From the NCBI RefSeq assembly GCF_963677065.1, contig NZ_OY781872.1, forward strand, positions 2,599,419-2,663,418: DNA of 64,000 bases, in the 5' to 3' direction. This document shows positions 25,248 through 35,259 of this stretch, in pieces. The position numbers were made by a program, and so were the translations under genes. The notes below the pieces were generated by a model. It did not search any database, was not told the DNA's origin, and saw nothing but the letters and a program-made list of their open reading frames with translations. How positions within the stretch are numbered: the first letter of the stretch is position 1; the number at the start of each line of letters is the position of its first letter. The stretch comes from an uncultured Methanoregula sp. (GTDB lineage: Archaea > Halobacteriota > Methanomicrobia > Methanomicrobiales > Methanospirillaceae).

Positions 25248-26420
25248 ATGCAGGTAAACCGGATCTGTTCCGATCTTGTACAAATAAAAAGCGAAAATCC
25301 CCCGGGCGAAACCGCGGATGTGATCGAGTACATAAGAGCGTTCCTTGAGAAGATCGGGATCCGCTCGCAGGTCTTTGAGCCGGCAAAGGGCAGCTGCAGC
25401 CTGGTTGCAGAAAACAGATCATCCCCCTTACTTTTCTGCGGCCATGTGGATGTTGTCCCGGCGCTGGACGAGGGCTGGACGCATTCCCCGTTCTCAGGCC
25501 ATGACGACGGGAAGTATATCTGGGGCAGGGGCTCCACGGACATGAAAGGCGGATGTGCCGCTATCCTTTCCGCCTGCGAAGAGAGATTGAACAGGGGACT
25601 TGATCTTCCTGCCTCGCTTGCATTTGTCTGCGATGAAGAGACCGGAGGCGAGCTGGGTATACGCCATCTCCTTGAAAAGAAAGCGCTCCACCCCTGCGAC
25701 TGCGTGATCGCAGAACCTACCCCGGCCTGCCATCCCACGATCGGCCAGAAAGGACTCTGCCGGCTGGAGATCAGCTTCTCGGGAACCCCGGCACATGGTT
25801 CCCTGTACCCGGCTGTCGGGGTCAGCGCTATAGTTGAGGCACTCTCGCTCATCGGGTACATGAAAGAGCTGAACCAGGTCGATTACCCGGTAACGGACGA
25901 TCTGCGGGAGATTATCGAACGATCAGGGAGCGTGCTCGGCCGGGAGTTTGCGATCAACGATGTGCGGGATGTTCTCAAACGGCTGACATTCAACCCGGGG
26001 GTCATCCGGGGCGGGGAGAAGTCCAATGTGGTGGCACAACACTGCGATCTTGATCTGGAATGCCGGGTACCATGGGGATGTCATATCCCCGATCTCCTTG
26101 AGGGGATACGGGCCCACGCCCCCCGCGGGAAGATAGTTTCAGCAGAGACAAACGAGCCCTCCATAACCGATCCATCCTGCAGGCTCGTATCGGTTGCCTG
26201 TTCCGAGATCGAGAAAGTCTACGGTAAAGCGGCCTTCCCTATTGTCCAGTGGGCTGCAAGCGATGCCCGCCACCTGCGCCGGCACGGCTTCCGGGTCATC
26301 GAATACGGGCCCGGGGAGATCTCGACGCTTCATGCCGTCAACGAACGGGTTGCCATAGGGTCCCTGGAAAAAGCTTCCCGGATCTACCTGGGCATTATAC
26401 AGAAATATGCAGAAACGTAA
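25248..26420 (+). CDS. M20 family metallopeptidase (ArgE/DapE-like deacylase)
   Basis: 390 residues. Zinc-binding motifs CGHVDVVPALDEGW, GRGSTDMKGG and VCDEETGGELG are present, plus the dimerisation domain around GTPAHGSLYPAVG. The family includes acetylornithine deacetylase and succinyl-diaminopimelate desuccinylase. With dapA, dapB and asd nearby a role in lysine synthesis is possible, but methanogens usually use the DapL aminotransferase route, so the substrate is left open. Confidence 0.85.
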   Translation: MQVNRICSDLVQIKSENPPGETADVIEYIRAFLEKIGIRSQVFEPAKGSCSLVAENRSSPLLFCGHVDVVPALDEGWTHSPFSGHDDGKYIWGRGSTDMKGGCAAILSACEERLNRGLDLPASLAFVCDEETGGELGIRHLLEKKALHPCDCVIAEPTPACHPTIGQKGLCRLEISFSGTPAHGSLYPAVGVSAIVEALSLIGYMKELNQVDYPVTDDLREIIERSGSVLGREFAINDVRDVLKRLTFNPGVIRGGEKSNVVAQHCDLDLECRVPWGCHIPDLLEGIRAHAPRGKIVSAETNEPSITDPSCRLVSVACSEIEKVYGKAAFPIVQWAASDARHLRRHGFRVIEYGPGEISTLHAVNERVAIGSLEKASRIYLGIIQKYAET

Positions 26421-26776
26421 AAAAACGGGACGCACGTGAACGGGAGCTTGGACCTGCACTAAATAGGTTAAGAAACTTTTTGTTGAAAACCATCCATCAT
26501 TTTTCACCTATTCTCCAGGAGAAGGAACAGTACCCCATCTCACTCCCTATCTGAGAAGCCTGTCGAGAGGGATTGTAAGTTCATATTCAGATTTTTTTAT
26601 GAACGAATCCGTTTTCACTTTCCGGTTCAGGTCCGGACCCGCCGAGAGGGCACCCCTTCGGGAGCTGCTGTATTAATCGGAAAATGGACAGGAAGCATCA
26701 TCTCTTCAGCCCGATTGAGAACATTGCATAAACCATGAATTATCGTATCAACAAAAAAGGGTCGTAGTTTGAAACC
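26421..26776. other. Intergenic region without a recognised feature
   Basis: About 350 nt between convergent genes. T-rich runs near 26591 may end transcription. I found no gene, tRNA or clear repeat. Confidence 0.4.
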
Positions 26777-27787
26777 TTATTTTTTATTCCGTTGCATGAG
26801 GAAGAACAGCCCGCATACACCGGTGAGTGCACCCAGGGTCGTGAGAGGGGAGAGCGGAGAGTAGGTGGTCTTCCGGGGAACCGGGGTACTTGTTGTTACC
26901 GGAGATTCTGCCAGGGTTGTTTCAGCAGCTACTGGAGTCGTGACAACAGATGGGGCGATGAGCGTGCCAGTAGGGGTTGGCGTGACAGTCCGGGTGGTAT
27001 CTCCGCCCAGCTTCCAGGGAGCAATGGTCGGGGTCGGGCTTCCGGTAATAGTATAATACTGGACCTTCCCGTACATGTTCGCTTTGTTCTTCTGGGCATC
27101 GGTATACCCGGGATCGATGCCTATTGCCTTGCTGAAACAATCCATGGCCTCCTGCGTCCGGTTGAGGCCTGCCAGGGCAACGCCCTTGTTATTCCAGATC
27201 TCGGCGCTCTTGGTGGTGATAGCCGTGGCCTGGTCGAATGCGCTGAGGGCCTGGGCATAATTGCCTTGGGCTATGTAAGAAAGGCCCAGGTTGTTCCAGG
27301 AATTGAAATTTTGCGGATCCAAATTCGAACACTTTGTGTACGACACGGAAGCCATATCCGGTTTGTTCAAGGACATGTAGGCGGATCCCTGGGTGCAGAA
27401 TGCGTCTGCGCGGTTCTGCTGGACAATGAAAAGTTTATCGTAGGCTGCCACGGAGTCCGCGTACCGGCCGAGGTTGTAGAGCGCGAAAGCCCGGGCATTC
27501 AGCGCTTCAGCCCCGCTGGATCGCAGGGCAAGGGACGCATCTGCCGCATCCAGAGCCGCCGAATACTGGCCCAGGCTGTTGAGGGCTGCAGCCTTGCCGG
27601 AATATGCTGTCGGTGAATTCTTGTCCAGTTCTATCGCTTTATTAAAATTCGAAAGGGCCAATGCATAATTTCCCGAAAGCTGCGCAGTCTGGCCCTGGGA
27701 GATCCATTCTGTCGCATCTTCGGCATGAACCATGCCAACCGAAAATACCAGGAGTATGATTACCGTAACGAGTAGTTTCAACCTCAT
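26777..27787 (-). CDS. Secreted, membrane-anchored TPR protein
   Basis: 336 residues. Signal peptide at 1-22 (LLVTVIILLVFSVGMVHA), then about six TPR units from residue 28 to 240 (YALALSNFNKAIELDKNSPTA-type repeats), a Thr/Pro-rich linker, and a C-terminal hydrophobic helix ending QRNKK. The TPR array is outside the cell and probably mediates protein contacts; no enzyme domain is visible. Such proteins are abundant in Methanomicrobiales. Confidence 0.85.
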   Translation of the reverse strand: MRLKLLVTVIILLVFSVGMVHAEDATEWISQGQTAQLSGNYALALSNFNKAIELDKNSPTAYSGKAAALNSLGQYSAALDAADASLALRSSGAEALNARAFALYNLGRYADSVAAYDKLFIVQQNRADAFCTQGSAYMSLNKPDMASVSYTKCSNLDPQNFNSWNNLGLSYIAQGNYAQALSAFDQATAITTKSAEIWNNKGVALAGLNRTQEAMDCFSKAIGIDPGYTDAQKNKANMYGKVQYYTITGSPTPTIAPWKLGGDTTRTVTPTPTGTLIAPSVVTTPVAAETTLAESPVTTSTPVPRKTTYSPLSPLTTLGALTGVCGLFFLMQRNKK

Positions 27788-27862
27788 AATCTCATGACGA
27801 AATTACCCATTAATCGCAGATGAATCTATTGATTTCCTCAAAAAGGTTCAGATAGGCATGCA

Positions 27863-28936
27863 TTAATGCCGGCAGGTAGAGCAGCGGTCGATCGTCAGGG
27901 CGATGAGAACCGCACAGGCTGCTGCTGTGCAGAATGCTGCAAGGAATCCGGCCGTATCGGCAACAATGCCTGCCAGAAACGGCAGGACTGCCATGCCCAG
28001 GTAACTGGAGGTTGAGAACAATCCCATGACAGTTCCCTGGTGCTCTTTGATCTCTGCAAGAAATGCCATCTGGGCTATCATGACCACACCGGCCACAACT
28101 CCTATTACCACGAGACCCGCGGGCGAGAAGAACGAGAGAACCGCCCCGGCAGCCATGAGTACTGCAGACCAGCGGATGGCTGTAACCGGAGGAAATGAGA
28201 AGCGCGGCGCAACTATGACTGAGACGATGGTGGCAATACTCATTCCCGCTATCCAGAAACCTACCAGATGGGGCGGCAGATCAGAAAATTCAGGGTACAG
28301 GGAGATGATAACCCCGGTGATCCCGACAAGGAGTATTGCAGAGAGCCAGAGCCAAAAGTAGTCAAGCGCAAGCGTCCGCAGGAGCACCGGATTAAAAGTG
28401 GTTTTTCCATCTGAAACGGTATCCCTGAGGGTCAGGCTGACTGCAGCCGGGAGAACCGAAAGGGCGGCAAAGACCAGAAGGCCGATGCTGGCATTGGTGA
28501 AGACCTCAGACAACCAGCCCGCACAGACAAGACCAAGAACAAGACCGGCATTGAGGAGGGCCAGGTAATACCCGCTCATCCGCTCGTGATCGGGCCTTGA
28601 GTTCACAAAGGACATCCCTGCGGCCACGAAAAGTCCGGCCCCGATTCCTTCGACAAACCGGGCCGGAAGAGCCAGGAACGGGTTGCTGATGGTGAGGAGA
28701 AGAACGCCGCTTGCAACCGTGATGATAAGACCTGCCCGCATGACCGTTATCCGGCCGAACCGGTCAGAGAGGATGCCACCGGGAAGCGTGCTCACAAGAG
28801 CGCCGAGAAAATAGGCAGAATAGATTGCTCCCTGCAGCGTGGAACTTCCGGCAAAAGCCGGCAGCACGGGCACGATGGCGTTCGAAAGCGCCATGATGAC
28901 GAAGATGCCGAAAAAAAGAGTGAAGGGGATGCGCAT
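27863..28936 (-). CDS. Major facilitator superfamily transporter
   Basis: 357 residues and roughly 11-12 hydrophobic spans. The loop 2-3 signature GGILSDRFGRITVMRAG is clear. The substrate cannot be read from the sequence. It lies 10 nt downstream of the aCPSF1 gene on the same strand. Slightly short for MFS, with very short loops and C terminus. Confidence 0.88.
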   Translation of the reverse strand: MRIPFTLFFGIFVIMALSNAIVPVLPAFAGSSTLQGAIYSAYFLGALVSTLPGGILSDRFGRITVMRAGLIITVASGVLLLTISNPFLALPARFVEGIGAGLFVAAGMSFVNSRPDHERMSGYYLALLNAGLVLGLVCAGWLSEVFTNASIGLLVFAALSVLPAAVSLTLRDTVSDGKTTFNPVLLRTLALDYFWLWLSAILLVGITGVIISLYPEFSDLPPHLVGFWIAGMSIATIVSVIVAPRFSFPPVTAIRWSAVLMAAGAVLSFFSPAGLVVIGVVAGVVMIAQMAFLAEIKEHQGTVMGLFSTSSYLGMAVLPFLAGIVADTAGFLAAFCTAAACAVLIALTIDRCSTCRH

Positions 28937-28946
28937 CGCAATCGGG

Positions 28947-30866
28947 TCAGACCATGCGGTAGGTCTCGAGGTTCATGGGAGAATGTGTCTCGATGTGGTA
29001 ACGCTTGTAGATGGAGCTGGCGAGATCTATCGTGTTGTTCTCATCGCCATGTATGCAGAAGATCTTCTCGGGCCGGGGCTGGATCTGGCCGATGTAGTTC
29101 ATCAGCTGCCGGCGGTCGGAGTGTCCAGAGAAGCCATCGACCGTGACAATCTCAAGGTTGATCGTGATCGTTCCCTTGCGGCCCATGGGCACTTCGCGCC
29201 AGCCTTTCTGGATACGCCGGCCGTACGTGCCGTCCGCCTGGTACCCGACAAAGACGAGCGCATTCTTCTCGTCCTGGGCAAGGTTGAGAAGGTACTCCAT
29301 GACAGGTCCGCCGTTGAGCATGCCGCTTGTTGAGATGATGACGCACGGATCGCCGTTCATCGCTTTCTCGCGCAGGTCAGAGGAGTCCACCTGCTGGAAG
29401 CATTCGGCAAGGAACGGGTTCATGCCCTCTCGGAAGATCTGGTTTCTCAGTTCCGTATTGAGATACTCCGGGTAAGTCGTGTGGATCGCGGTTGCTTCCC
29501 GGATCATACCGTCGAGATAGATCTTGACTTTCGGGATCTTCTCAAGGCGCATGCCTTCTTCGAGCGCCAGCATGACTTCCTGCGACCGGCCAACCGAGAA
29601 TGCGGGGATGATGACTTTTCCGCCCCGCTGGATGACATTGTTGATGGTCTCGTAGAGCCGGGCCTCGGCATCGGCCCGGGGCTGCTGGAAATCATTGCTC
29701 CCGCCGTACGTGCTCTCCATGAAGAGTGCCTCGAGGCGCGGGAACTGGTTGATGGCCGGGTTGAAGAGCCGGCTCTTGCCGTAGTTGAAGTCCCCGGTAA
29801 ACGCGATGTTGTACATCCCGTCGCCCAGATGGAAATGGGCAATGGCCGACCCGAGGATATGCCCGGCATTGTGGAAGGTGAGCTTGATGTCGGGAGCGAT
29901 ATCCGTGACACTGCCATAGTTGAGGGTGATGGAGTGCCGGATATAGGTCTTGACTTCGTGGGAGGAGTACGGGATCTTCCGGTCTTCCTTGTTGATCACG
30001 TCCAGGTAATCCAGCTGGAGCATGGCCGAGAGATCCCGGGTCGGCGGTGTGGAGTAGACGGGTCCTTCGTACCCGTATTTGTACAGGAGAGGGATGAGGG
30101 CGCAGTGGTCGAGATGGGCGTGGGTGAGAACAACAGCATCGAGCTGGGAGAGCGGGTGGATCTCCGGCACATACAGGTACGGTGTGCCGTTTGCATTATC
30201 CGGCTTCTCCCCGCAATCGATCAGGACTTTGCTGTTCGGGGTTGAAAGGAGGAAGGCTGCCCGGCCGACTTCCCGGCAGCAGCCGAGCATCGTGACACGG
30301 ACCCACTGGTCCCGCTTTATTGCATCCTTGCCGGTATCTTCCCGACCGGGGATGTCGCGGTGGATCCTGCGGCCGATGGTGCGCAGGAATTGCTTGCGCT
30401 CTTCATTGACCGAGCGGAGGTACTGGCGTACCTGCTTGACCGTGCTGCTTTCGATAGGGGGCGTCCGGACAACTTTCGGGGTCCAGCCGATATGGCGGGT
30501 GATGTCCCGCAGGGTCATCCCGTTCTTGCCGATGACAACCCCGGGCTTTTCTGCTTCGATCAGAACTTCCCCGGTATCCGCATCGAAGAAGATGTCGGTG
30601 ATACCGGCAGATTCAGGGACAACGGCCTTGATATCATTGTAAGCTTTCTCGGGATCTTCAAGAATGGTCGGGCGTACCACGATCCTTTTCCTCAAGTCGC
30701 GGGCAAGGATCTTGATTAAGTCCGCCTCATCGGCGAACCGTTTCGGGTCATCGGTATAGATAACGAGTTCCGGTCCTTCGAATTCAACCTGGGTTACCGT
30801 GATACCCCGGGGAACTTTCTCGTTGATCTTTTCTTTGAGCTCTTTGAGCCGTTCTTCTATCTGCAT
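28947..30866 (-). CDS. aCPSF1 (FttA) beta-CASP ribonuclease, transcription termination factor
   Basis: 639 residues. Two KH-like RNA-binding regions fill the first ~150 residues (VIGKNGMTLRDI). A metallo-beta-lactamase domain has LTHAHLDHCALIP, then the beta-CASP domain, and the C-terminal zinc motif GFSGHSDRR. aCPSF1 cleaves nascent RNA after U-tracts and ends transcription genome-wide in euryarchaea. It follows psmB by 22 nt, a linkage found in several archaea. Confidence 0.94.
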   Translation of the reverse strand: MQIEERLKELKEKINEKVPRGITVTQVEFEGPELVIYTDDPKRFADEADLIKILARDLRKRIVVRPTILEDPEKAYNDIKAVVPESAGITDIFFDADTGEVLIEAEKPGVVIGKNGMTLRDITRHIGWTPKVVRTPPIESSTVKQVRQYLRSVNEERKQFLRTIGRRIHRDIPGREDTGKDAIKRDQWVRVTMLGCCREVGRAAFLLSTPNSKVLIDCGEKPDNANGTPYLYVPEIHPLSQLDAVVLTHAHLDHCALIPLLYKYGYEGPVYSTPPTRDLSAMLQLDYLDVINKEDRKIPYSSHEVKTYIRHSITLNYGSVTDIAPDIKLTFHNAGHILGSAIAHFHLGDGMYNIAFTGDFNYGKSRLFNPAINQFPRLEALFMESTYGGSNDFQQPRADAEARLYETINNVIQRGGKVIIPAFSVGRSQEVMLALEEGMRLEKIPKVKIYLDGMIREATAIHTTYPEYLNTELRNQIFREGMNPFLAECFQQVDSSDLREKAMNGDPCVIISTSGMLNGGPVMEYLLNLAQDEKNALVFVGYQADGTYGRRIQKGWREVPMGRKGTITINLEIVTVDGFSGHSDRRQLMNYIGQIQPRPEKIFCIHGDENNTIDLASSIYKRYHIETHSPMNLETYRMV

Positions 30867-30888
30867 GAAAAAATCGTCCTAAAAAAAG

Positions 30889-31530
30889 TTAAGCAGCGAT
30901 CCTGGCAAGGAATGTCTTGACTTCATCCTCGCTCAGATCCTGGAATTTGTCCTTGGTTATTACAACAACGTGGATCCCCTCGCCGGATCCGGCATCGCGT
31001 TTCATTGCGGACTTGAGACCGCGGATTGCCAGCTCAATTGCTTCAGCTTCGGTCATGCCCGGCTTGAACCGGTCTTCGAGCACACCGTAGGCCATGGGAG
31101 AGCCGGAGCCTGTTGCAACGATCTCCTCTTCCTTTGTCGCACCGCCCATTGCATCCACAGAATAGACGCCCGGACCCTTCTCGTCCACACCACCAACAAG
31201 GAGCTGGACATAATAGGGGAAATACCGGTTCTGGTTCAGATAATTTGAGAGCAGGGTAGCAGTTGCGCCAACCGTGATCGGGCGGGACCTGCGGATCTGG
31301 TAAAGGTTGCATTCTACCGTGAGGATACGGGCAAGCTGCTGGGCATCGCCAACCCCGCCGGCAGTGGTCATACCGATCCGATCTGCCACCTGGTATACTT
31401 TCTTTGCTTTCTTGCTGGCGATCATGTAGCCCATGGTCGCCCGCTTCTCGGTTGCTAGGATCACACCCCCGGCAAAAACAATACCGATGGTTGTTGTCCC
31501 CTTCATGGACTCCTGTACCTGTTCAGGCAT
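30889..31530 (-). CDS. psmB: Proteasome beta subunit
   Basis: 213 residues with an 11-residue propeptide; cleavage before Thr12 (KG-TTTIG) exposes the catalytic threonine. Glu17 and Lys33 of the mature numbering are in place (ATEKRAT and KKAKKVY), with the later GSGSPMAYG and DAGSGEGI motifs of the active site. The 20S inner-ring peptidase of the archaeal proteasome. Transcribed towards aCPSF1. Confidence 0.96.
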   Translation of the reverse strand: MPEQVQESMKGTTTIGIVFAGGVILATEKRATMGYMIASKKAKKVYQVADRIGMTTAGGVGDAQQLARILTVECNLYQIRRSRPITVGATATLLSNYLNQNRYFPYYVQLLVGGVDEKGPGVYSVDAMGGATKEEEIVATGSGSPMAYGVLEDRFKPGMTEAEAIELAIRGLKSAMKRDAGSGEGIHVVVITKDKFQDLSEDEVKTFLARIAA

Positions 31531-31698
31531 AGTAACACCTTAAAAATAAATAAACGCTGAAAATGATTAAAAGCGCTTTAAAGTATTAGATGATACCGGG
31601 AAACTTAAAGGTTTCTAAGGTACACCAAGGCGGAGAACTCATTTTGCCTCCGTCGGATAAAAAAAGAATTGTTTTTGCGGGATGGCGCATTGGAAAAA

Positions 31699-32529
31699 TT
31701 ATTCTGACATGTCCTGGCACATGGCCCGGATCAGTTCCCGGTCATACAGGATCGAGACGAGTTTCTTGTCGCCATTCACGACCGGCAACTGGTCAACCCT
31801 GGAGCGCTTCATCTTGAGAGCACATTCGCTCACTTCAGCATTCTGGGGAACGGCAACAACATTCCGGACCATGGCAAGTTTTACCGGCCGGTTCGGGAGC
31901 TGTACCCGGGAGATGCCAAAACTGATGGTATGGTTGTCGCGGATGCTCTCCCAGGTCCACTCGTCATCGTCGGTCCCGTTGGAGAAGTCCGAAACGCCTA
32001 CGGAGTCCTCGATACTGGAATTCCGTATGAGATCCCGCTCGGATATGATGCCCTGGAGCTTGTTCTCGGCATCGAGGATGGGAATCGCATCAACACCGGA
32101 GATCTCCATGACCCGGCCGACAACCGGGAGGGGCGTGTCTTCCCAGAGGGCAAAGGTCCGGCTGGTATACTTGTCCTTGATCTCTTCCCGTATCTTGAGC
32201 TGGGCAAGGCCCGAGATCACATCGGCAACGGACAGGAGGCCGATAAGATGGCCGTCCTCGACAACCGGGAGCCGGCGGATCCTCCGGCTGATGAGCATAC
32301 GGGCAGCTTCCTTGAGCTCCATGTCCGGTCCGATGACAATGGGCTTTGAGGTCATGAGGAGGCCAAGCTGAGTCTCTTCAGGCTTGGAAAGCAGATCCTT
32401 CCGGGTAATGATCCCCACAATTTTCTTGTTCTTGATGACCGGGACACCGGAGATTCCCGTGCGCTTGAGAATTTTCAAGACATCGTCGCGGTTACCAGGT
32501 ATCTCGACATGGACCACGTCCGAGGTCAT
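31699..32529 (-). CDS. Protein with four CBS domains
   Basis: 276 residues made of two Bateman modules. CBS units start near residues 10, 75, 140 and 215, each with the usual GVPVI, GIITRKDLL, GLLSVADVI, GIISERDLI or YDRELIRAM turns. CBS pairs bind adenine nucleotides or SAM. No other domain is attached, so it likely regulates a partner. It follows a UspA gene by 23 nt; the pairing suggests an energy/stress sensor unit. Confidence 0.9.
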   Translation of the reverse strand: MTSDVVHVEIPGNRDDVLKILKRTGISGVPVIKNKKIVGIITRKDLLSKPEETQLGLLMTSKPIVIGPDMELKEAARMLISRRIRRLPVVEDGHLIGLLSVADVISGLAQLKIREEIKDKYTSRTFALWEDTPLPVVGRVMEISGVDAIPILDAENKLQGIISERDLIRNSSIEDSVGVSDFSNGTDDDEWTWESIRDNHTISFGISRVQLPNRPVKLAMVRNVVAVPQNAEVSECALKMKRSRVDQLPVVNGDKKLVSILYDRELIRAMCQDMSE

Positions 32530-32552
32530 GTAATCCTTGACAATCTGTTCTG

Positions 32553-32981
32553 TTATGATCTCACCACCAGGGTTGAAACCGTGCTGTGGGTGACAACAAA
32601 TGTGCTTACGCTGCCGATCAGGAGCCGGTCGGTCTGGCTCTTGCCATGGGATCCGACAATGATCAGATCCGCCTTGATCTTATCTGCAAGGGAGATGACC
32701 TCGCTGCCTGCATGGCCGGACTTGAAATGGGAAATTAAGGTGACTCCGCTTGCTGCAGCCTTGACTTTTGCCTTGTCAAGAACAGCCTCACCCTCTTTCT
32801 GGAGAACATTGTACATGATCTCAACCGTATTGTCAGCAGGAAGGGATGAGAACAGACCAGTCTCGATGACATAGGCTGCATGGAGTTTCGCATTTCCTGC
32901 CTTTGCCATCTGAACAGCCTTGTCAAGTGCGCGCTGGCTGGTCTCCGAACCATCAACTGCAACAAGGATTGTATTAAACAT
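32553..32981 (-). CDS. Universal stress protein (UspA family)
   Basis: 142 residues. It opens MFNTILVAVDGSETS and ends with the nucleotide-binding VGSHGKSQTDRLLIGSV, so it is of the ATP-binding Usp type. The ATG at 32981 has GGTGA 6 nt upstream; alternatives are at 32987 and 32999. In an operon with the CBS protein. Confidence 0.92.
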   Translation of the reverse strand: MFNTILVAVDGSETSQRALDKAVQMAKAGNAKLHAAYVIETGLFSSLPADNTVEIMYNVLQKEGEAVLDKAKVKAAASGVTLISHFKSGHAGSEVISLADKIKADLIIVGSHGKSQTDRLLIGSVSTFVVTHSTVSTLVVRS

Positions 32982-33010
32982 AGTCATCACCCAAAACAAA
33001 CATGCCTGTT

Positions 33011-34060
33011 TTATTTGAGTTGCGAATTAAAAACATTTTTGCCAATTTCAGCAAAATTCGCCCGTTTCACCAGCGTTGCGAGCGGATCGCGCGTGAATCT
33101 CAGGGCTGATGCAGAAAAACTGATTTCAAACAAATTGGCAGGCGCCCCGACCCGGATATAATAGGGTGAGCCGGTGAGATCTGAACCCGCAACAGCCGAG
33201 CGAAGGATATCCACGGGATTTGAACCATATACGGCAGAGACAAAAGCCATTTCCGAGAAGAGATCGGGAGGAACAAACATCACGTTATCCGTCCCGAGCA
33301 GGATCCGGCAGCCGCATTCCTGCATATAGCCGAGCGGGGGATGGCCCGGCGACCTGCTCACGCCCAGGATCCAGTTGGACCGGGGGCAGATGGCAATAGG
33401 TATATCCCGGTCTGCACAGGACCGGATCTGTTTCTTTGTTGCATGGGTGGCGTGAATGATAAGATCGGGGTCGAATGCGAGCGCTGCATCCACATCGTCC
33501 GGGTCTTGTTCGCCGGCATGGAATGCCACGAGTTTTCCTGCATTCCGGGCCTCCCGTACCTGCCGATCTGGATCGGGAACATCCCGTGTGCTGCTGATCC
33601 CAAGCCCCTCGCCAGCCTGTTCGCCACCATTTCTCCCGAAGATCAGGGGTCTGATCGGGAGTCCGCGGGCTGCCTCCTGGAGAGCAAGGACACCATCCCT
33701 GCCACCCTCGCGGAAATCGGCACATCCGGCTATCCCGCTGCGGGCCATGCCCGAAAGACTTGCCCGCATTCCGGCCACGAGATCCGGGCGCGTTGCTGCG
33801 GCAAGGAGCCGGTGTTTCAGGCCATCCGGAGGGGTCACGAGGGCAGAAAGATCCCCGGTCACCCCGCAGTCCATCGCTATCGTATCGCCAAGGTGCGTGT
33901 GGGCATCAAAGAGCGCGGGGCAGATCCAGCGCAGGGGGGCAGATCGGGTCTCCTCAATGGCAGCGATGATACCGTTCTCGATATATATATCGACCGGCGT
34001 TTCAGTAAGCTCCTCTCCAAGGAATGCATTGCCGGACAGGATCTGCGGGTGGTCTTTCAT
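33011..34060 (-). CDS. Amidohydrolase-superfamily deaminase/hydrolase
   Basis: About 349 residues. Metal ligands appear in DAHTHLGD, FHAGEQDPDDV, IHATHATKK and LGTDNVMF, the layout of the chlorohydrolase/adenosine-deaminase-like cytosine deaminase branch. The substrate is not clear; some archaeal relatives act on S-adenosylhomocysteine or methylthioadenosine. The ATG at 34060 (MKDHPQIL) is preferred to 34075. Divergent from sec61-beta. Confidence 0.82.
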   Translation of the reverse strand: MKDHPQILSGNAFLGEELTETPVDIYIENGIIAAIEETRSAPLRWICPALFDAHTHLGDTIAMDCGVTGDLSALVTPPDGLKHRLLAAATRPDLVAGMRASLSGMARSGIAGCADFREGGRDGVLALQEAARGLPIRPLIFGRNGGEQAGEGLGISSTRDVPDPDRQVREARNAGKLVAFHAGEQDPDDVDAALAFDPDLIIHATHATKKQIRSCADRDIPIAICPRSNWILGVSRSPGHPPLGYMQECGCRILLGTDNVMFVPPDLFSEMAFVSAVYGSNPVDILRSAVAGSDLTGSPYYIRVGAPANLFEISFSASALRFTRDPLATLVKRANFAEIGKNVFNSQLK

Positions 34061-34074
34061 GGGGGCTGCTCTCA

Positions 34075-34083
34075 TTTATATAT
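34075..34083 (+). promoter_or_regulatory. TATA box of the Sec61-beta gene
   Basis: TTTATATAT centred about 26 nt before the ATG at 34105. That spacing predicts that transcription starts at or next to the start codon, i.e. a leaderless mRNA. No Shine-Dalgarno is visible. Confidence 0.5.
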
Positions 34084-34104
34084 CGAGAAACCAAATAATT
34101 TTGT

Positions 34105-34278
34105 ATGGCAAAGAAGCAAGGTGGCCGATTACTCTCCTCAGCAGGACTCGTCAATTATTACGAGAGCGAGGACCGTAGGGCAGTTCATATCAGTCCGATA
34201 ACGGTAATGGTTGTCGCGGCAGCAATCGGTATTATCGTTCTGGTCCTGAATTTTGTATTCGGGACAAAGACGGTATAA
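34105..34278 (+). CDS. secG: Preprotein translocase subunit Sec61-beta (SecG)
   Basis: 57 residues starting MAKKQGGRLLSSAGLVNYYE, followed by VHISPITVMVV and a single C-terminal hydrophobic helix (residues ~33-52). This is the classic archaeal Sec61-beta layout: a cytoplasmic N terminus and one transmembrane segment beside SecY. It stands alone here, with its own promoter. Confidence 0.93.
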   Translation: MAKKQGGRLLSSAGLVNYYESEDRRAVHISPITVMVVAAAIGIIVLVLNFVFGTKTV

Positions 34279-34302
34279 CTTTTTTATTCTCCTCAAAAAG
34301 GG

Positions 34303-35055
34303 TTATTCAAAAGCGCTCTTCTTGAGAACGCGTTTGGTAATATCCTCATCGTTCCTGAAGTAGAGATTGTCGTGGCCTTCCCATCTTCCGCAGTTGCGGA
34401 AGATAACGGCCGGGACCCCGTTATTGCTCTCCCCCATCACGAAATTCGAGAACCCGGCGATCTCGTCGACAACGGCCTCTTCGGTGATCTTGAGCACATG
34501 GCCGAAGAGATCCGTGTCCCCGCGGAAATCCCGGATAGCCGGAAAACCGCTCCAGCCGATCGCGTTCCCGGTCTGGCCCCGCCGGAAGGACCGGCCGCAG
34601 GTATCGGTTATGATAACCCCGATATCTTTCCCGCTGATTTTCTGTATCTCGTCCCGCAAGTCCTCTGCGGATTTCATCGGGTCGGGGGGAAGAAAAATTA
34701 CCATCCCGTCTTCGATATTGGACTGGTCAACGCCAGCACGGACGCCGATATGCCCGAATGCCAGTTCCGAAAGGATGAACGGATGCTCCATGATGATATC
34801 GTTGGACGCATCCAGGACTGCCTGAACAAAGCGCGGGTCTTCGCCATTCAGCTTCCCGAGGCGCACCGCACGTTCTGTGGGTGTAATTGACGAGAGGGTC
34901 TTGGTGTACCCCTTCGCCTTTGAATAGATCGTGGAGGCGATACAGAGAATATCCCCATCCTGCACCGGTATTTTCTCGCAAATCAGTGCCGCAATATTAT
35001 CGCCGGCATGGATGAGGGGAAGGCCCTGCACACCCATGACATGAATCGGTTCCAT
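34303..35055 (-). CDS. cofE: Coenzyme F420-0:L-glutamate ligase CofE
   Basis: About 250 residues. The family pattern is visible: GLPLIHAGDNIAALI, CIASTIYSKAKG, VIITDTCGRSFRRGQTG, NAIGWSG and GESNNGVPAVIFR. It adds the gamma-linked glutamates to F420-0 using GTP. The ATG at 35055 (MEPIHVMGV) is the conserved start; the frame to 35109 is longer without family support. Its product feeds the hydride carrier of methanogenesis. Confidence 0.95.
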   Translation of the reverse strand: MEPIHVMGVQGLPLIHAGDNIAALICEKIPVQDGDILCIASTIYSKAKGYTKTLSSITPTERAVRLGKLNGEDPRFVQAVLDASNDIIMEHPFILSELAFGHIGVRAGVDQSNIEDGMVIFLPPDPMKSAEDLRDEIQKISGKDIGVIITDTCGRSFRRGQTGNAIGWSGFPAIRDFRGDTDLFGHVLKITEEAVVDEIAGFSNFVMGESNNGVPAVIFRNCGRWEGHDNLYFRNDEDITKRVLKKSAFE

Positions 35056-35259
35056 AGTCACATCTCTATGAGATGATCGGACGATATAGGGATTTCGTAT
35101 TGCATCCATAAGATAAATCCGGTTCTGGAGAAATTGCCCGAATATGAGGGATACCGGGGATTTAATTCCCCGCGGCAGCTTCCGGAAATGATGGAGAGAT
35201 CAATTTCCAAGAGGGCATCGATATATTTTTAAGAGGATAACACGCATCACCTCATTGCC